Of a stretch of 5,370 nucleotides of DNA, positions 1 through 5,370 are shown piece after piece. Source of the DNA: Candidatus Kaiserbacteria bacterium (GTDB lineage Bacteria; Patescibacteriota; Minisyncoccia; Phycocordibacterales; UBA2100). Positions within the stretch are counted from its first letter, which is position 1, and the number at the start of each line of letters is the position of its first letter. The notes beneath the pieces are model-generated. The model had not been told where the DNA came from. It did not search any database and was given only the letters and a program-made list of their open reading frames with translations. The DNA is taken from NCBI GenBank assembly GCA_026985835.1, contig JALSPS010000013.1:1-5370 (forward strand). The letters run 5' to 3'. The translations under genes were made by a program, and so were the position numbers.

Positions 1-1
1 A

Positions 2-1570
2 TCTCCAAGTCAAGAGCGTCTTGCGCGTGAATACCAATCAGATGCTTTTTGGCGTAAGAGACAAGATTCTATTGATGTTGATAAGACCTTTGACTCAAAT
101 AGTGAAAAAAACCAAAATACACAAAAATATGATAAACCAACAGCCGGATTTGGTAATAGTTTTGCGAATTCAATGGCGCAGTTTGCAAAAAGTTTTTTCA
201 ATCCAAGCTTTATACCTTTGGAAAATTCCGCGACAACTACTCTATATAATAGAAGAGCTCCAATTCTTGCTCGTTACAATAAAGAAAAGAGTAATAATTA
301 TCCGGAAAATTCTTTCTTAGGCGCTATTAAAACCACGGATTTTGGACAAATTGATTCTTATGATTTTACGGGCGATGAGCTTGAACGCATAGCTCAAAAA
401 ATAAATTCATTTTCAGAAAAGAAAATAAAAGAAGATTTACCAACACTGGTTTTTGATAATGATGAATTTCATATTGCTTCTTCAACAACCAAACAGATAA
501 CTCCTCCGGATTGGATTAACAAATTTGCTTCAACAACCGGCGCAACAACTATTCATACAAACAAATCAAATTCCTATGTTTATTTGTTAGATAAGACAAA
601 AAGTGCAGTTACAGTTGTCAGCAAAAAAATTGGAAAAATTCTTGCCATTAAAAAAGAGAATGGGAAAACAAAATTTGGTATTTATGATGAAGATGGAAAT
701 ATAATTTTTATACCTGAAGGTGGAATTTTTGATGAGAAAGCCGGTTGGTCTGAATTTACTCGCGCCTTTGTACGTATGGCAGACAGAGTGCCAACTCAGA
801 GAATAGATAAATCAAAATATGATCTTGCAGACATTACCCCATTTGAAGTCGCTCTTCGCGAGTTTTATGGAGATGATGTTTTTGAACTTGGTATCCCGTT
901 TGATTCTGATCCAAGATATACAAAAACTCGTTTTGGTACGCGTATTCCGGCATATGTCATTGAGGCCGCTCTAAAGCGTTTGAAAGAGCAAGCCGGTATA
1001 ATTCGCTTACAAAAACAAATTTTAAAAGAAACGAGTGGCTCTGTGCGTATAACCACGAGTGCCACAGAGTTTGTTTCAAATGCCGGCATATCTCCCGTTG
1101 AGGCAAGGATTATGCCAATTGATAAACAATTACTTTTGTTGACACATCTCCGCGCTCAACTTATTAAAAGAGGTATAAAAAATCCTGATTTAATAATTAA
1201 AACAGCTATATTCAATAGATTTGATGTTATTACAAAAAAAGTATCAGGATTGGTAGCATTTACTATTCGTGTTGATGAAGATGGTAATCCTCTTTCTGAG
1301 GCTAAAGTTTCTTTTACTCTTCCGGCTCTTTTACAAGAGATAAAGGATATTCTTTATACTAAGAGTGATTCACTCTCTAATAACTTTATTACAAGATTTT
1401 TAGGATTGTTCTCATCTTCGTCCAAAAATAATCAAACTCAAACCGATACACGCGTCTATAGAGTTCAAGCTCCAGGCGAAAGTAAAACTTCACCAATAAT
1501 AAGCGCATTAAAAAATGTAGTTCTTGCTCCTATAAGAATTATTAAGGGATTGTTTGGATTATTGTTTTAG
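2..1570 (+). CDS. Unrecognised large protein, 5'-truncated by window edge; possible surface/exported protein
   Basis: I do not recognise this family. The frame is open from base 2 to the TAG at 1568-1570, giving 522 visible residues. The first in-frame ATG (173) has no Shine-Dalgarno sequence, and the frame before it reads as ordinary polar protein, so the true start lies to the left of the window. Visible residues 1-60 are polar and rich in Ser/Asn/Gln/Lys. Residues about 191-240 look beta-rich and contain the turn YDEDGN (228-233). Residues about 315-340 are probably helical. Residues about 417-438 (TIRVDEDGNPLSEAKVSF) resemble the strand-turn-strand pattern of bacterial Ig-like or carboxypeptidase-regulatory-like folds. 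A Ser/Asn/Gln/Thr-rich linker (about 471-483) leads to a C-terminal stretch (497-522) that is hydrophobic and basic with no acidic residue. There is no cysteine in all 522 residues. Cysteine absence, polar linkers and the Ig-like motif suggest a location outside the cytoplasm, but any signal peptide would lie off the window. The gene is convergent with leuS and ends 41 bases before a strong hairpin. Confidence 0.85.
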   Translation, partial: SPSQERLAREYQSDAFWRKRQDSIDVDKTFDSNSEKNQNTQKYDKPTAGFGNSFANSMAQFAKSFFNPSFIPLENSATTTLYNRRAPILARYNKEKSNNYPENSFLGAIKTTDFGQIDSYDFTGDELERIAQKINSFSEKKIKEDLPTLVFDNDEFHIASSTTKQITPPDWINKFASTTGATTIHTNKSNSYVYLLDKTKSAVTVVSKKIGKILAIKKENGKTKFGIYDEDGNIIFIPEGGIFDEKAGWSEFTRAFVRMADRVPTQRIDKSKYDLADITPFEVALREFYGDDVFELGIPFDSDPRYTKTRFGTRIPAYVIEAALKRLKEQAGIIRLQKQILKETSGSVRITTSATEFVSNAGISPVEARIMPIDKQLLLLTHLRAQLIKRGIKNPDLIIKTAIFNRFDVITKKVSGLVAFTIRVDEDGNPLSEAKVSFTLPALLQEIKDILYTKSDSLSNNFITRFLGLFSSSSKNNQTQTDTRVYRVQAPGESKTSPIISALKNVVLAPIRIIKGLFGLLF

Positions 1571-1611
1571 ATCTGGAGTTTAATTATCTGTAGGTTTTCG
1601 GTAAAATTAAG

Positions 1612-1648
1612 GTTCCGGCAAAGAGGGCTTCGCCCTCTTTGCCGGAAC
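1612..1648. terminator. Perfect 16-bp hairpin between convergent genes, probable bidirectional terminator
   Basis: The arms 1612-1627 (GTTCCGGCAAAGAGGG) and 1633-1648 are exactly complementary, with a 5-base loop CTTCG whose outer C and G could also pair. The hairpin sits 41 bases after the stop of the plus-strand gene and 4 bases after the leuS stop. It is much richer in GC than its flanks. Neither side carries a classical T-run: the plus side continues ATCTTTACACC, while the minus side continues CTTAATTTTACC, which is somewhat better. Position and stability argue for transcript 3'-end formation or protection for both genes, more convincingly for leuS. A dispersed repeat unit is an alternative that needs the rest of the genome to judge. 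Confidence 0.7.
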
Positions 1649-1652
1649 ATCT

Positions 1653-4076
1653 TTACACCACAATGCTTACAATTTTACCTGGAACATAAATAAACCTTTT
1701 TATTTCTTTATCTTTAACAAACTCAGATACCGCCTCGATGGCGAGCGCGCGAGCTTTTTCTTCAGTTGTTTCAGGAGTAAGAGAGATTTCTGCGCGCACC
1801 TTGCCATTAACCTGCACTCCTATTGTGATTTCTTCGTCCTTTGCTTTTTTTTCATCAAATTCAGGCCATTCATTTTCCATAATAAAATCTGGATTATCGA
1901 GTTCCTCCCAGAGTTCTTGTGTAATATGCGGAGCGAATGGAGAAAGTATTTTTAAAAACTTGATAAAATCATTTTTTGATATATTAGACTTTTCAGCTTC
2001 TCGAGCAAAAACCATCATTTGCGCAATGGCAGTATTATATTTCATATTTTCAATATCAAAAGATACTTTTTTGATCGTTTTGTGCAAAAGTTTTTCCAGT
2101 TTTTCATCAGAGTGTTCTGAAAGTTTTTCGGCAAGAGTAAAGACTCTTTCTAAAAATCTACGAGGCCCCATAAGTCCGTCCATACTCCAAGCGACAGCTT
2201 GGTCAAATGGTCCCATAAACATCTCATATACTCGTAATGTGTCAGCTCCGTAATTTTCAATAATCTCATCCGGATTTATAACATTACCCCATCGTTTACT
2301 CATTTTACGGCCATCTTCAGCCATTATAAGCCCCACGGTTTGAAGTTTTTGAAACGGTTCTTTGTAATTTACAACACCAATATCGTATAAAAATTTATGC
2401 CAGAATCTTGCATAAATCAGATGTCTTGTTGCATGTTCCGCTCCCCCAACATAAAAATCAACCGGAGACCAGTATTTTTCTTTTTCTTTATTCACCAGCT
2501 CATCATTATTATGAGGATCAATATAACGCAAATAATACCAACTTGATCCCGCCCATTGAGGCATTGTGTTTGTTTCTCGTTTTGCAGGAGCTCCGCAAAC
2601 CGGGCATTTTGTATTTACCCACTCGCTAATTCCGGCAAGTGGACTTTCGCCTGTTCCGGTTGGTTCATAACTTTCAACCTCAGGGAGTGTAAGTGGCAAA
2701 TCTTTTTCAGGAACAGGATGCCAGCCTGCATTTGGATTTGTGCCAGTATCTTTTTTTGCGCAGTTTTCACAGTATATAAGTGGAATAGGTTCACCCCAAT
2801 ACCTTTGACGAGCAAATACCCAATCGCGCAAGCGATAAGTTTTTGTCATTTTTCCGTCAACATATTCGGTGATTTTCTCTTTTAGCTCTTCTGAGTTTTT
2901 GTCATTAAATGATTCGGAGTTTATTAGTTTACCTGGACCTGTACAAGGAACTTCGCCACAGTCTATTACCTGTACAATAGGCAAACTATATTTTTGCGCA
3001 AAATCAAAATCTCTTTCATCATGCGCAGGAACTGCCATAATCGCTCCGGTCCCATAATGCGACAAAACATAATCGGCGATAAAAATTGGTATTTCAACAT
3101 CATCCATTCCCGCTTTTTGGCGTGCCGGGTTTATTGCCTTGATACCTTTGATTTCTACACCGGTTTTTTCTTTGGTAACATCTGTTCTATCAATTTCACT
3201 TTTGTTTTTTGCTTTTTGAATGTAATTTTCAATTTCCTCTTTGTTTTCTATTATTCCCTCTCCTATCCATTTTTTAACAAGGTTATGCTCCGGGGCAAGT
3301 ACCATATATGTTGCGCCAAAGATGGTATCAGGACGGGTTGTGAATATACGAATACTCTCTCCTTTTCCTTTTATAGGAAAGTCGATTTCTGCGCCATAAC
3401 TGCGACCTATCCAATTTCTTTGAAGTTCTTTTATGTGTTCTTGCCAGTCTAACTCATCTAAATCTTCAAGAAGTCTGTCGGCATATTTTGTGATTTTTAT
3501 TATCCATTGCGGAATTGGTTTTTGCTCAATATCACTTCCGCACCTTTCACATTTTCCCCCCTCTAAATCTTCATTTGCGAGTCCTGTTTTGCAAGATGGG
3601 CACCAATTTATAGGTTCTTCACTCCTGTAAACAAGGCCTTTTTTAAACATTTGAATGAAAGCCCATTGTGTCCATTTATAAAAATCGGGATCCGTTGTTG
3701 ATATTTCTCTATTCCAGTCGTAATTAAGAGATATTTTTTCAAGTTGAGATTTAAAAGTTGCTATATTTTTATCAGTTGCTATGCGAGGATGTACTTTATT
3801 TTTTATGGCATATTGTTCTGCCGGCAACCCAAAAGCATCCCAGCCCATAGGATGCAAAACACTAAATCCTTGCATTTTTTTATATCTTGAAATTATATCT
3901 GTTGCAATATAACCTTTAGGATGCCCAACATGAAGTCCCGCTCCGGATGGATATGGAAACATATCAAGAACATAAAACTTTGGTTTATCTTTTTGTTCTT
4001 TGGTTTTATAAATATCCGCATCAGTCCATCTTTTTCGCCACTTATTTTCTATTTCTTTATGATTATATTCACGCAT
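1653..4076 (-). CDS. leuS: Leucyl-tRNA synthetase (LeuRS), complete
   Basis: Cytoplasmic class Ia aminoacyl-tRNA synthetase that charges tRNA-Leu with leucine using ATP. The 807 residues are close to the compact bacterial LeuRS (Bacillus type, about 804). The HIGH motif is HVGH at 49-52, within PYPSGAGLHVGHPKGY. A zinc-ribbon-like module follows with Cys159, 162, 176 and 179. The inserted CP1 editing domain, which hydrolyses mischarged tRNA, shows TTRPDT (246-251) and GTGAIMAVPAHDERD (342-356), with the editing Asp residues retained. The catalytic core resumes at RDWVFARQRYWGEPIP (417-432). A second set of paired cysteines (436/439 and 491/494) may bind zinc. WAGSSWYYLRY (508-518), VGGAEHATRH (543-552) and KMSKRWGN (591-598) complete the active site. 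No leucine-specific insertion lies before KMSKR. An anticodon-binding helical domain and a C-terminal domain with VQVNGKVRA (754-762) follow. The ATG start is fixed by an in-frame TAG four codons upstream. No SD is visible before it. All key residues are present, so the enzyme should be active and able to edit. Confidence 0.98.
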   Translation of the reverse strand: MREYNHKEIENKWRKRWTDADIYKTKEQKDKPKFYVLDMFPYPSGAGLHVGHPKGYIATDIISRYKKMQGFSVLHPMGWDAFGLPAEQYAIKNKVHPRIATDKNIATFKSQLEKISLNYDWNREISTTDPDFYKWTQWAFIQMFKKGLVYRSEEPINWCPSCKTGLANEDLEGGKCERCGSDIEQKPIPQWIIKITKYADRLLEDLDELDWQEHIKELQRNWIGRSYGAEIDFPIKGKGESIRIFTTRPDTIFGATYMVLAPEHNLVKKWIGEGIIENKEEIENYIQKAKNKSEIDRTDVTKEKTGVEIKGIKAINPARQKAGMDDVEIPIFIADYVLSHYGTGAIMAVPAHDERDFDFAQKYSLPIVQVIDCGEVPCTGPGKLINSESFNDKNSEELKEKITEYVDGKMTKTYRLRDWVFARQRYWGEPIPLIYCENCAKKDTGTNPNAGWHPVPEKDLPLTLPEVESYEPTGTGESPLAGISEWVNTKCPVCGAPAKRETNTMPQWAGSSWYYLRYIDPHNNDELVNKEKEKYWSPVDFYVGGAEHATRHLIYARFWHKFLYDIGVVNYKEPFQKLQTVGLIMAEDGRKMSKRWGNVINPDEIIENYGADTLRVYEMFMGPFDQAVAWSMDGLMGPRRFLERVFTLAEKLSEHSDEKLEKLLHKTIKKVSFDIENMKYNTAIAQMMVFAREAEKSNISKNDFIKFLKILSPFAPHITQELWEELDNPDFIMENEWPEFDEKKAKDEEITIGVQVNGKVRAEISLTPETTEEKARALAIEAVSEFVKDKEIKRFIYVPGKIVSIVV

Positions 4077-4094
4077 AGAAACATTCTATATTAA

Positions 4095-4100
4095 AATATA
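4095..4100 (-). promoter_or_regulatory. Possible -10 element for leuS in a very short leader
   Basis: Only 30 bases separate the end of the upstream terminator stem (4107) from the leuS ATG (4076). On the minus strand this stretch reads as T/A-rich sequence with TATATT at 4100-4095, giving a leader of about 12 bases if used. A good -35 is lacking; the best spaced candidate, TTGCGC, lies inside the terminator hairpin. Nothing resembling AGGAGG precedes the ATG. Alternatively leuS is transcribed by readthrough from the 85-residue gene. This is a weak call. Confidence 0.22.
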
Positions 4101-4106
4101 AAAAAG

Positions 4107-4133
4107 AAAAGAGGCGCGCAAGACGCCTCTTTT
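4107..4133 (-). terminator. Intrinsic (rho-independent) terminator after the 85-residue membrane-protein gene
   Basis: The arms 4107-4116 (AAAAGAGGCG) and 4124-4133 (CGCCTCTTTT) pair perfectly over 10 bp around a 7-base loop. On the minus strand the stem is followed by C and then a run of six T (4105-4100) and more T/A sequence, a textbook intrinsic terminator. The plus side is also T-rich (TTTTATTTTAT), so it could work in both directions, although no plus-strand gene reads into it here. The upstream stem base is only 3 bases past the TAA of the small gene, so a ribosome finishing translation would cover part of the hairpin. Confidence 0.88.
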
Positions 4134-4136
4134 ATT

Positions 4137-4394
4137 TTATTCCCTCTCGCTTAAAAGGAAAGGAATTGAATTGGTTGAGGGATTAATCAGCACACCTATG
4201 TAAAGAGGCCATATAACATTTCCTGAATATAAGGTGTAAAAATCCACCGCAAAAAAAGGCAATATCAAAGAAATTATTGATATCAAATTTCTTTGAAAAT
4301 CATTCTTAGTTGGTATTTTGGTATTCATAATCTCTATAATCAATGAATGAATAGCAAAGACAATCAATACATTAAGCAAGAAATATGTAACCAT
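4137..4394 (-). CDS. Small predicted membrane protein, 85 residues, function unknown
   Basis: I do not recognise a family. The protein is strongly hydrophobic, with probable membrane segments at about residues 3-22 (YFLLNVLIVFAIHSLIIEI), 35-55 (LISIISLILPFFAVDFYTLY) and a shorter one near 59-71 (NVIWPLYIGVLIN). A polar basic loop (MNTKIPTKNDFQRN, 23-36) separates the first two. The C-terminus (LLSERE) is charged and there is no cysteine. The ATG at 4394 is supported by a near-perfect SD (AAAAGGAGG) with 5-base spacing. A TTGACA box lies upstream and an intrinsic terminator begins 3 bases after the TAA. This full set of expression signals makes a real gene much more likely than a chance frame. 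It lies between ychF and leuS on the same strand but seems to be an independent transcription unit. The lack of catalytic-looking conserved motifs suggests a small structural or regulatory membrane protein, but no function can be assigned. Confidence 0.8.
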   Translation of the reverse strand: MVTYFLLNVLIVFAIHSLIIEIMNTKIPTKNDFQRNLISIISLILPFFAVDFYTLYSGNVIWPLYIGVLINPSTNSIPFLLSERE

Positions 4395-4399
4395 TTTTT

Positions 4400-4408
4400 C
4401 CTCCTTTT
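4400..4408 (-). promoter_or_regulatory. Strong Shine-Dalgarno site for the 85-residue membrane protein
   Basis: The minus strand reads AAAAGGAGG followed by five bases and then ATG at 4394. This is a near-perfect anti-16S complement at good spacing, and it fixes the start codon of the small gene. It contrasts with the neighbouring leuS, whose start has no visible SD. Confidence 0.85.
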
Positions 4409-4432
4409 GCTCTACTCAGTGCCTGGCAAGAG

Positions 4433-4458
4433 AGTATATAAGAAATACAAGATGTCAA
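4433..4458 (-). promoter_or_regulatory. Putative sigma-70 type promoter for the 85-residue membrane protein
   Basis: The minus strand carries a consensus -35 box TTGACA at 4458-4453 and a -10-like TATACT at 4438-4433. The spacer is 14 bases, shorter than the usual 16-18, so the exact -10 is uncertain; TACTCT two bases further on gives a 16-base spacer but a poorer match. Transcription would start near 4427, leaving about 30 bases of leader that contain the SD. The promoter lies entirely in the 82-base gap after the ychF stop, which supports separate expression of the small gene. Confidence 0.5.
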
Positions 4459-4476
4459 GTTTTTTGAGCAATTGTT

Positions 4477-5370
4477 TTAACTATGCAAAAATTCAATAAC
4501 ATCTCCATCTTGAACTACATAATCTTTACCCTCTGTTCTTACCCATCCTCGCGAGCGAGCCTCCGAGTATGATCCGGCCTCCAGTAATTTTTGAGTTTCA
4601 ATAACTTGTGCGCGAATAAATTTATTTTGAAAGTCAGTGTGTATTGCAGCTCCGGCTTCCGGTGCGGTTGAATTTCTTTTAATTGTCCAGCTACGAGTTT
4701 CTTTCTCTCCTGTTGTGAAGAATGATATCAAATCAAGAAGCTCATAACCTGCGCGTATCATTGTATCAATGCCGGATTCGAGAACTCCAAATTCACGACG
4801 AAAATCCATTGCATCAGAATCATCTACATCTTTTAATTCATTTTCAACTCCGGCATCTATCTTTACATATTTTATGCCGGCATTTTCTAAAAAATTTTTG
4901 AGGTTATCAGCTCGTTCATCATTCATATCAGGTATATTTCTTGCGACAGATTTATGATTTAATACATACATAAAAGGCTTGAGTGTAAGAAGATTCAAGG
5001 GTTTTAAAAGTTGCAATTCATCTTTTGAAATATCAGTTGTATTGGCCAAGTGTCCACTTTCTAGAGTATTCATAACCTTATTTAAAATTCCTTGCAATTT
5101 TATAGCTTCTTTTTCTCCTCTTTTTATATCTTTGCTAAGAGTTTCAATACGCTTTGATACCGTTTGCATATCTGCCAAAATTAATTCAAGATTTATTACA
5201 TTTATATCACGAACAGGATCAACCGCTCCGTCTACATGAATTACATCCTCGTCTTCAAAAACTCTAACAACTTCCGCAATTGCATCACATTTTCGTATAT
5301 TTTCTAAAAATTGATTACCAAGCCCCTCGCCTTGCGCTGCGCCCTTTACGAGGCCGGCAATGTCAACAAA
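4477..5370 (-). CDS. ychF: YchF/OLA1-family ribosome-associated ATPase, N-terminus off the window
   Basis: C-terminal 297 residues of YchF, a TRAFAC/Obg-type P-loop protein that in known members hydrolyses ATP, binds the ribosome and is linked to translation and oxidative stress responses. The frame is open to the right edge and begins at the G3 region FVDIAGLVKGAAQGEGLGNQ. By alignment from memory with the 363-residue E. coli YchF, about 69 residues, including the P-loop, are missing, so full length would be about 366. His45 of the fragment (DVIHVDG) aligns with E. coli catalytic His114. A helical, coiled-coil-like segment spans about 65-125. The G4 position reads NHKS (138-141) in KPFMYVLNHKSV, where other YchF proteins have NxxE. 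G5-like IDAGVENEL follows (about 171-179). The C-terminal TGS domain (about 215-297) is typical: TRSWTIKRNSTAPEAG, IHTDFQNKFIRAQVI and EGKDYVVQDGDVIEF. It ends with TAA at 4479-4477, and no clear terminator follows before the next gene's promoter. Confidence 0.96.
   Translation of the reverse strand, partial: FVDIAGLVKGAAQGEGLGNQFLENIRKCDAIAEVVRVFEDEDVIHVDGAVDPVRDINVINLELILADMQTVSKRIETLSKDIKRGEKEAIKLQGILNKVMNTLESGHLANTTDISKDELQLLKPLNLLTLKPFMYVLNHKSVARNIPDMNDERADNLKNFLENAGIKYVKIDAGVENELKDVDDSDAMDFRREFGVLESGIDTMIRAGYELLDLISFFTTGEKETRSWTIKRNSTAPEAGAAIHTDFQNKFIRAQVIETQKLLEAGSYSEARSRGWVRTEGKDYVVQDGDVIEFLHS

Noticed and set aside
1031..1069. Inverted repeat CTCTGTG/CACAGAG with a direct repeat ACGAGTG
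   Set aside because: Short, inside the coding frame, and explained by a Thr-Ser-rich stretch; no sign of a recombination or regulatory site.
1362..1376. Short palindrome AGAGTGATTCACTCT
   Set aside because: A short-stem hairpin inside a coding region with no T-run or regulatory context; probably chance.
173..1570. ATG at 173 as the true start of the plus-strand gene
   Set aside because: No SD precedes it and the same frame is open and protein-like back to the window edge, so the gene is treated as truncated on the left.
1738..3630. Several plus-strand reading frames opposite leuS (for example 1738-2253 and 2994-3452)
   Set aside because: They lie wholly antisense to a clearly conserved leuS, have no SD or recognisable protein features and are cysteine- or serine-rich by-products of the opposite strand.
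16..4126. 12-base inverted match between 16-27 (GCGTCTTGCGCG) and the terminator at 4115-4126
   Set aside because: One exact 12-mer match between strands is about what chance gives in a window this size, and it does not extend on either side.
5176..5178. TTG at 5178 as a start codon for a 233-residue protein
   Set aside because: The upstream frame encodes the conserved YchF G3 region and His114 region in register, so this TTG is an internal leucine codon.
1..5370. TGA recoded as glycine (as in Gracilibacteria/Absconditabacteria)
   Set aside because: All four genes, including complete leuS, read through without any in-frame TGA and need no recoding, so nothing supports it.
1..5370. CRISPR array, insertion sequence, tRNA/rRNA gene or defence system
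   Set aside because: No regularly spaced repeats, transposase motifs, tRNA-like cloverleaf or defence-protein motifs were seen on either strand; non-coding space is limited to short gaps.

Overview
The window is ordinary bacterial chromosome, AT-rich (roughly 35-38% GC by eye). It holds four protein genes and little non-coding space; no gap exceeds about 85 bases. The combination of a compact 807-residue LeuRS with a KMSKRWGN signature, a YchF of slightly divergent type, short intergenic gaps and uncharacterised orphan proteins suggests a Patescibacteria/CPR-like (for example parcubacterial) genome. That placement is an inference from sequence style, not proof. All frames read through with the standard code, and the four visible stops are TAA or TAG.

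Layout: (1) Positions 2-1570, plus strand: the 3' part of a large gene for a protein I do not recognise. It is open to the left edge, has 522 visible residues with no cysteine, and looks like a surface or exported protein. (2) Positions 1571-1652: a short gap between convergent genes, holding a perfect 16-bp GC-rich hairpin. (3) Positions 1653-4076, minus strand: a complete leuS (leucyl-tRNA synthetase). (4) Positions 4077-4136: a strong intrinsic terminator and a very short leuS leader. (5) Positions 4137-4394, minus strand: an 85-residue predicted membrane protein with a textbook Shine-Dalgarno site and a recognisable upstream promoter. (6) Positions 4477-5370, minus strand: the C-terminal 297 residues of YchF (OLA1-family ATPase), running off the right edge and lacking the P-loop part.

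How they fit together: leuS and ychF are both translation-related housekeeping genes on the minus strand. The small membrane-protein gene between them appears to be its own transcription unit, with promoter, SD and terminator. The plus-strand gene converges on leuS, and the hairpin between them probably serves both 3' ends. I found no mobile element, CRISPR array, RNA gene or defence system. The points most worth a second look are the unrecognised cysteine-free protein, the loss of the NxxE glutamate in YchF, the membrane microprotein cassette, and an apparent excess of the tetranucleotide CCGG.
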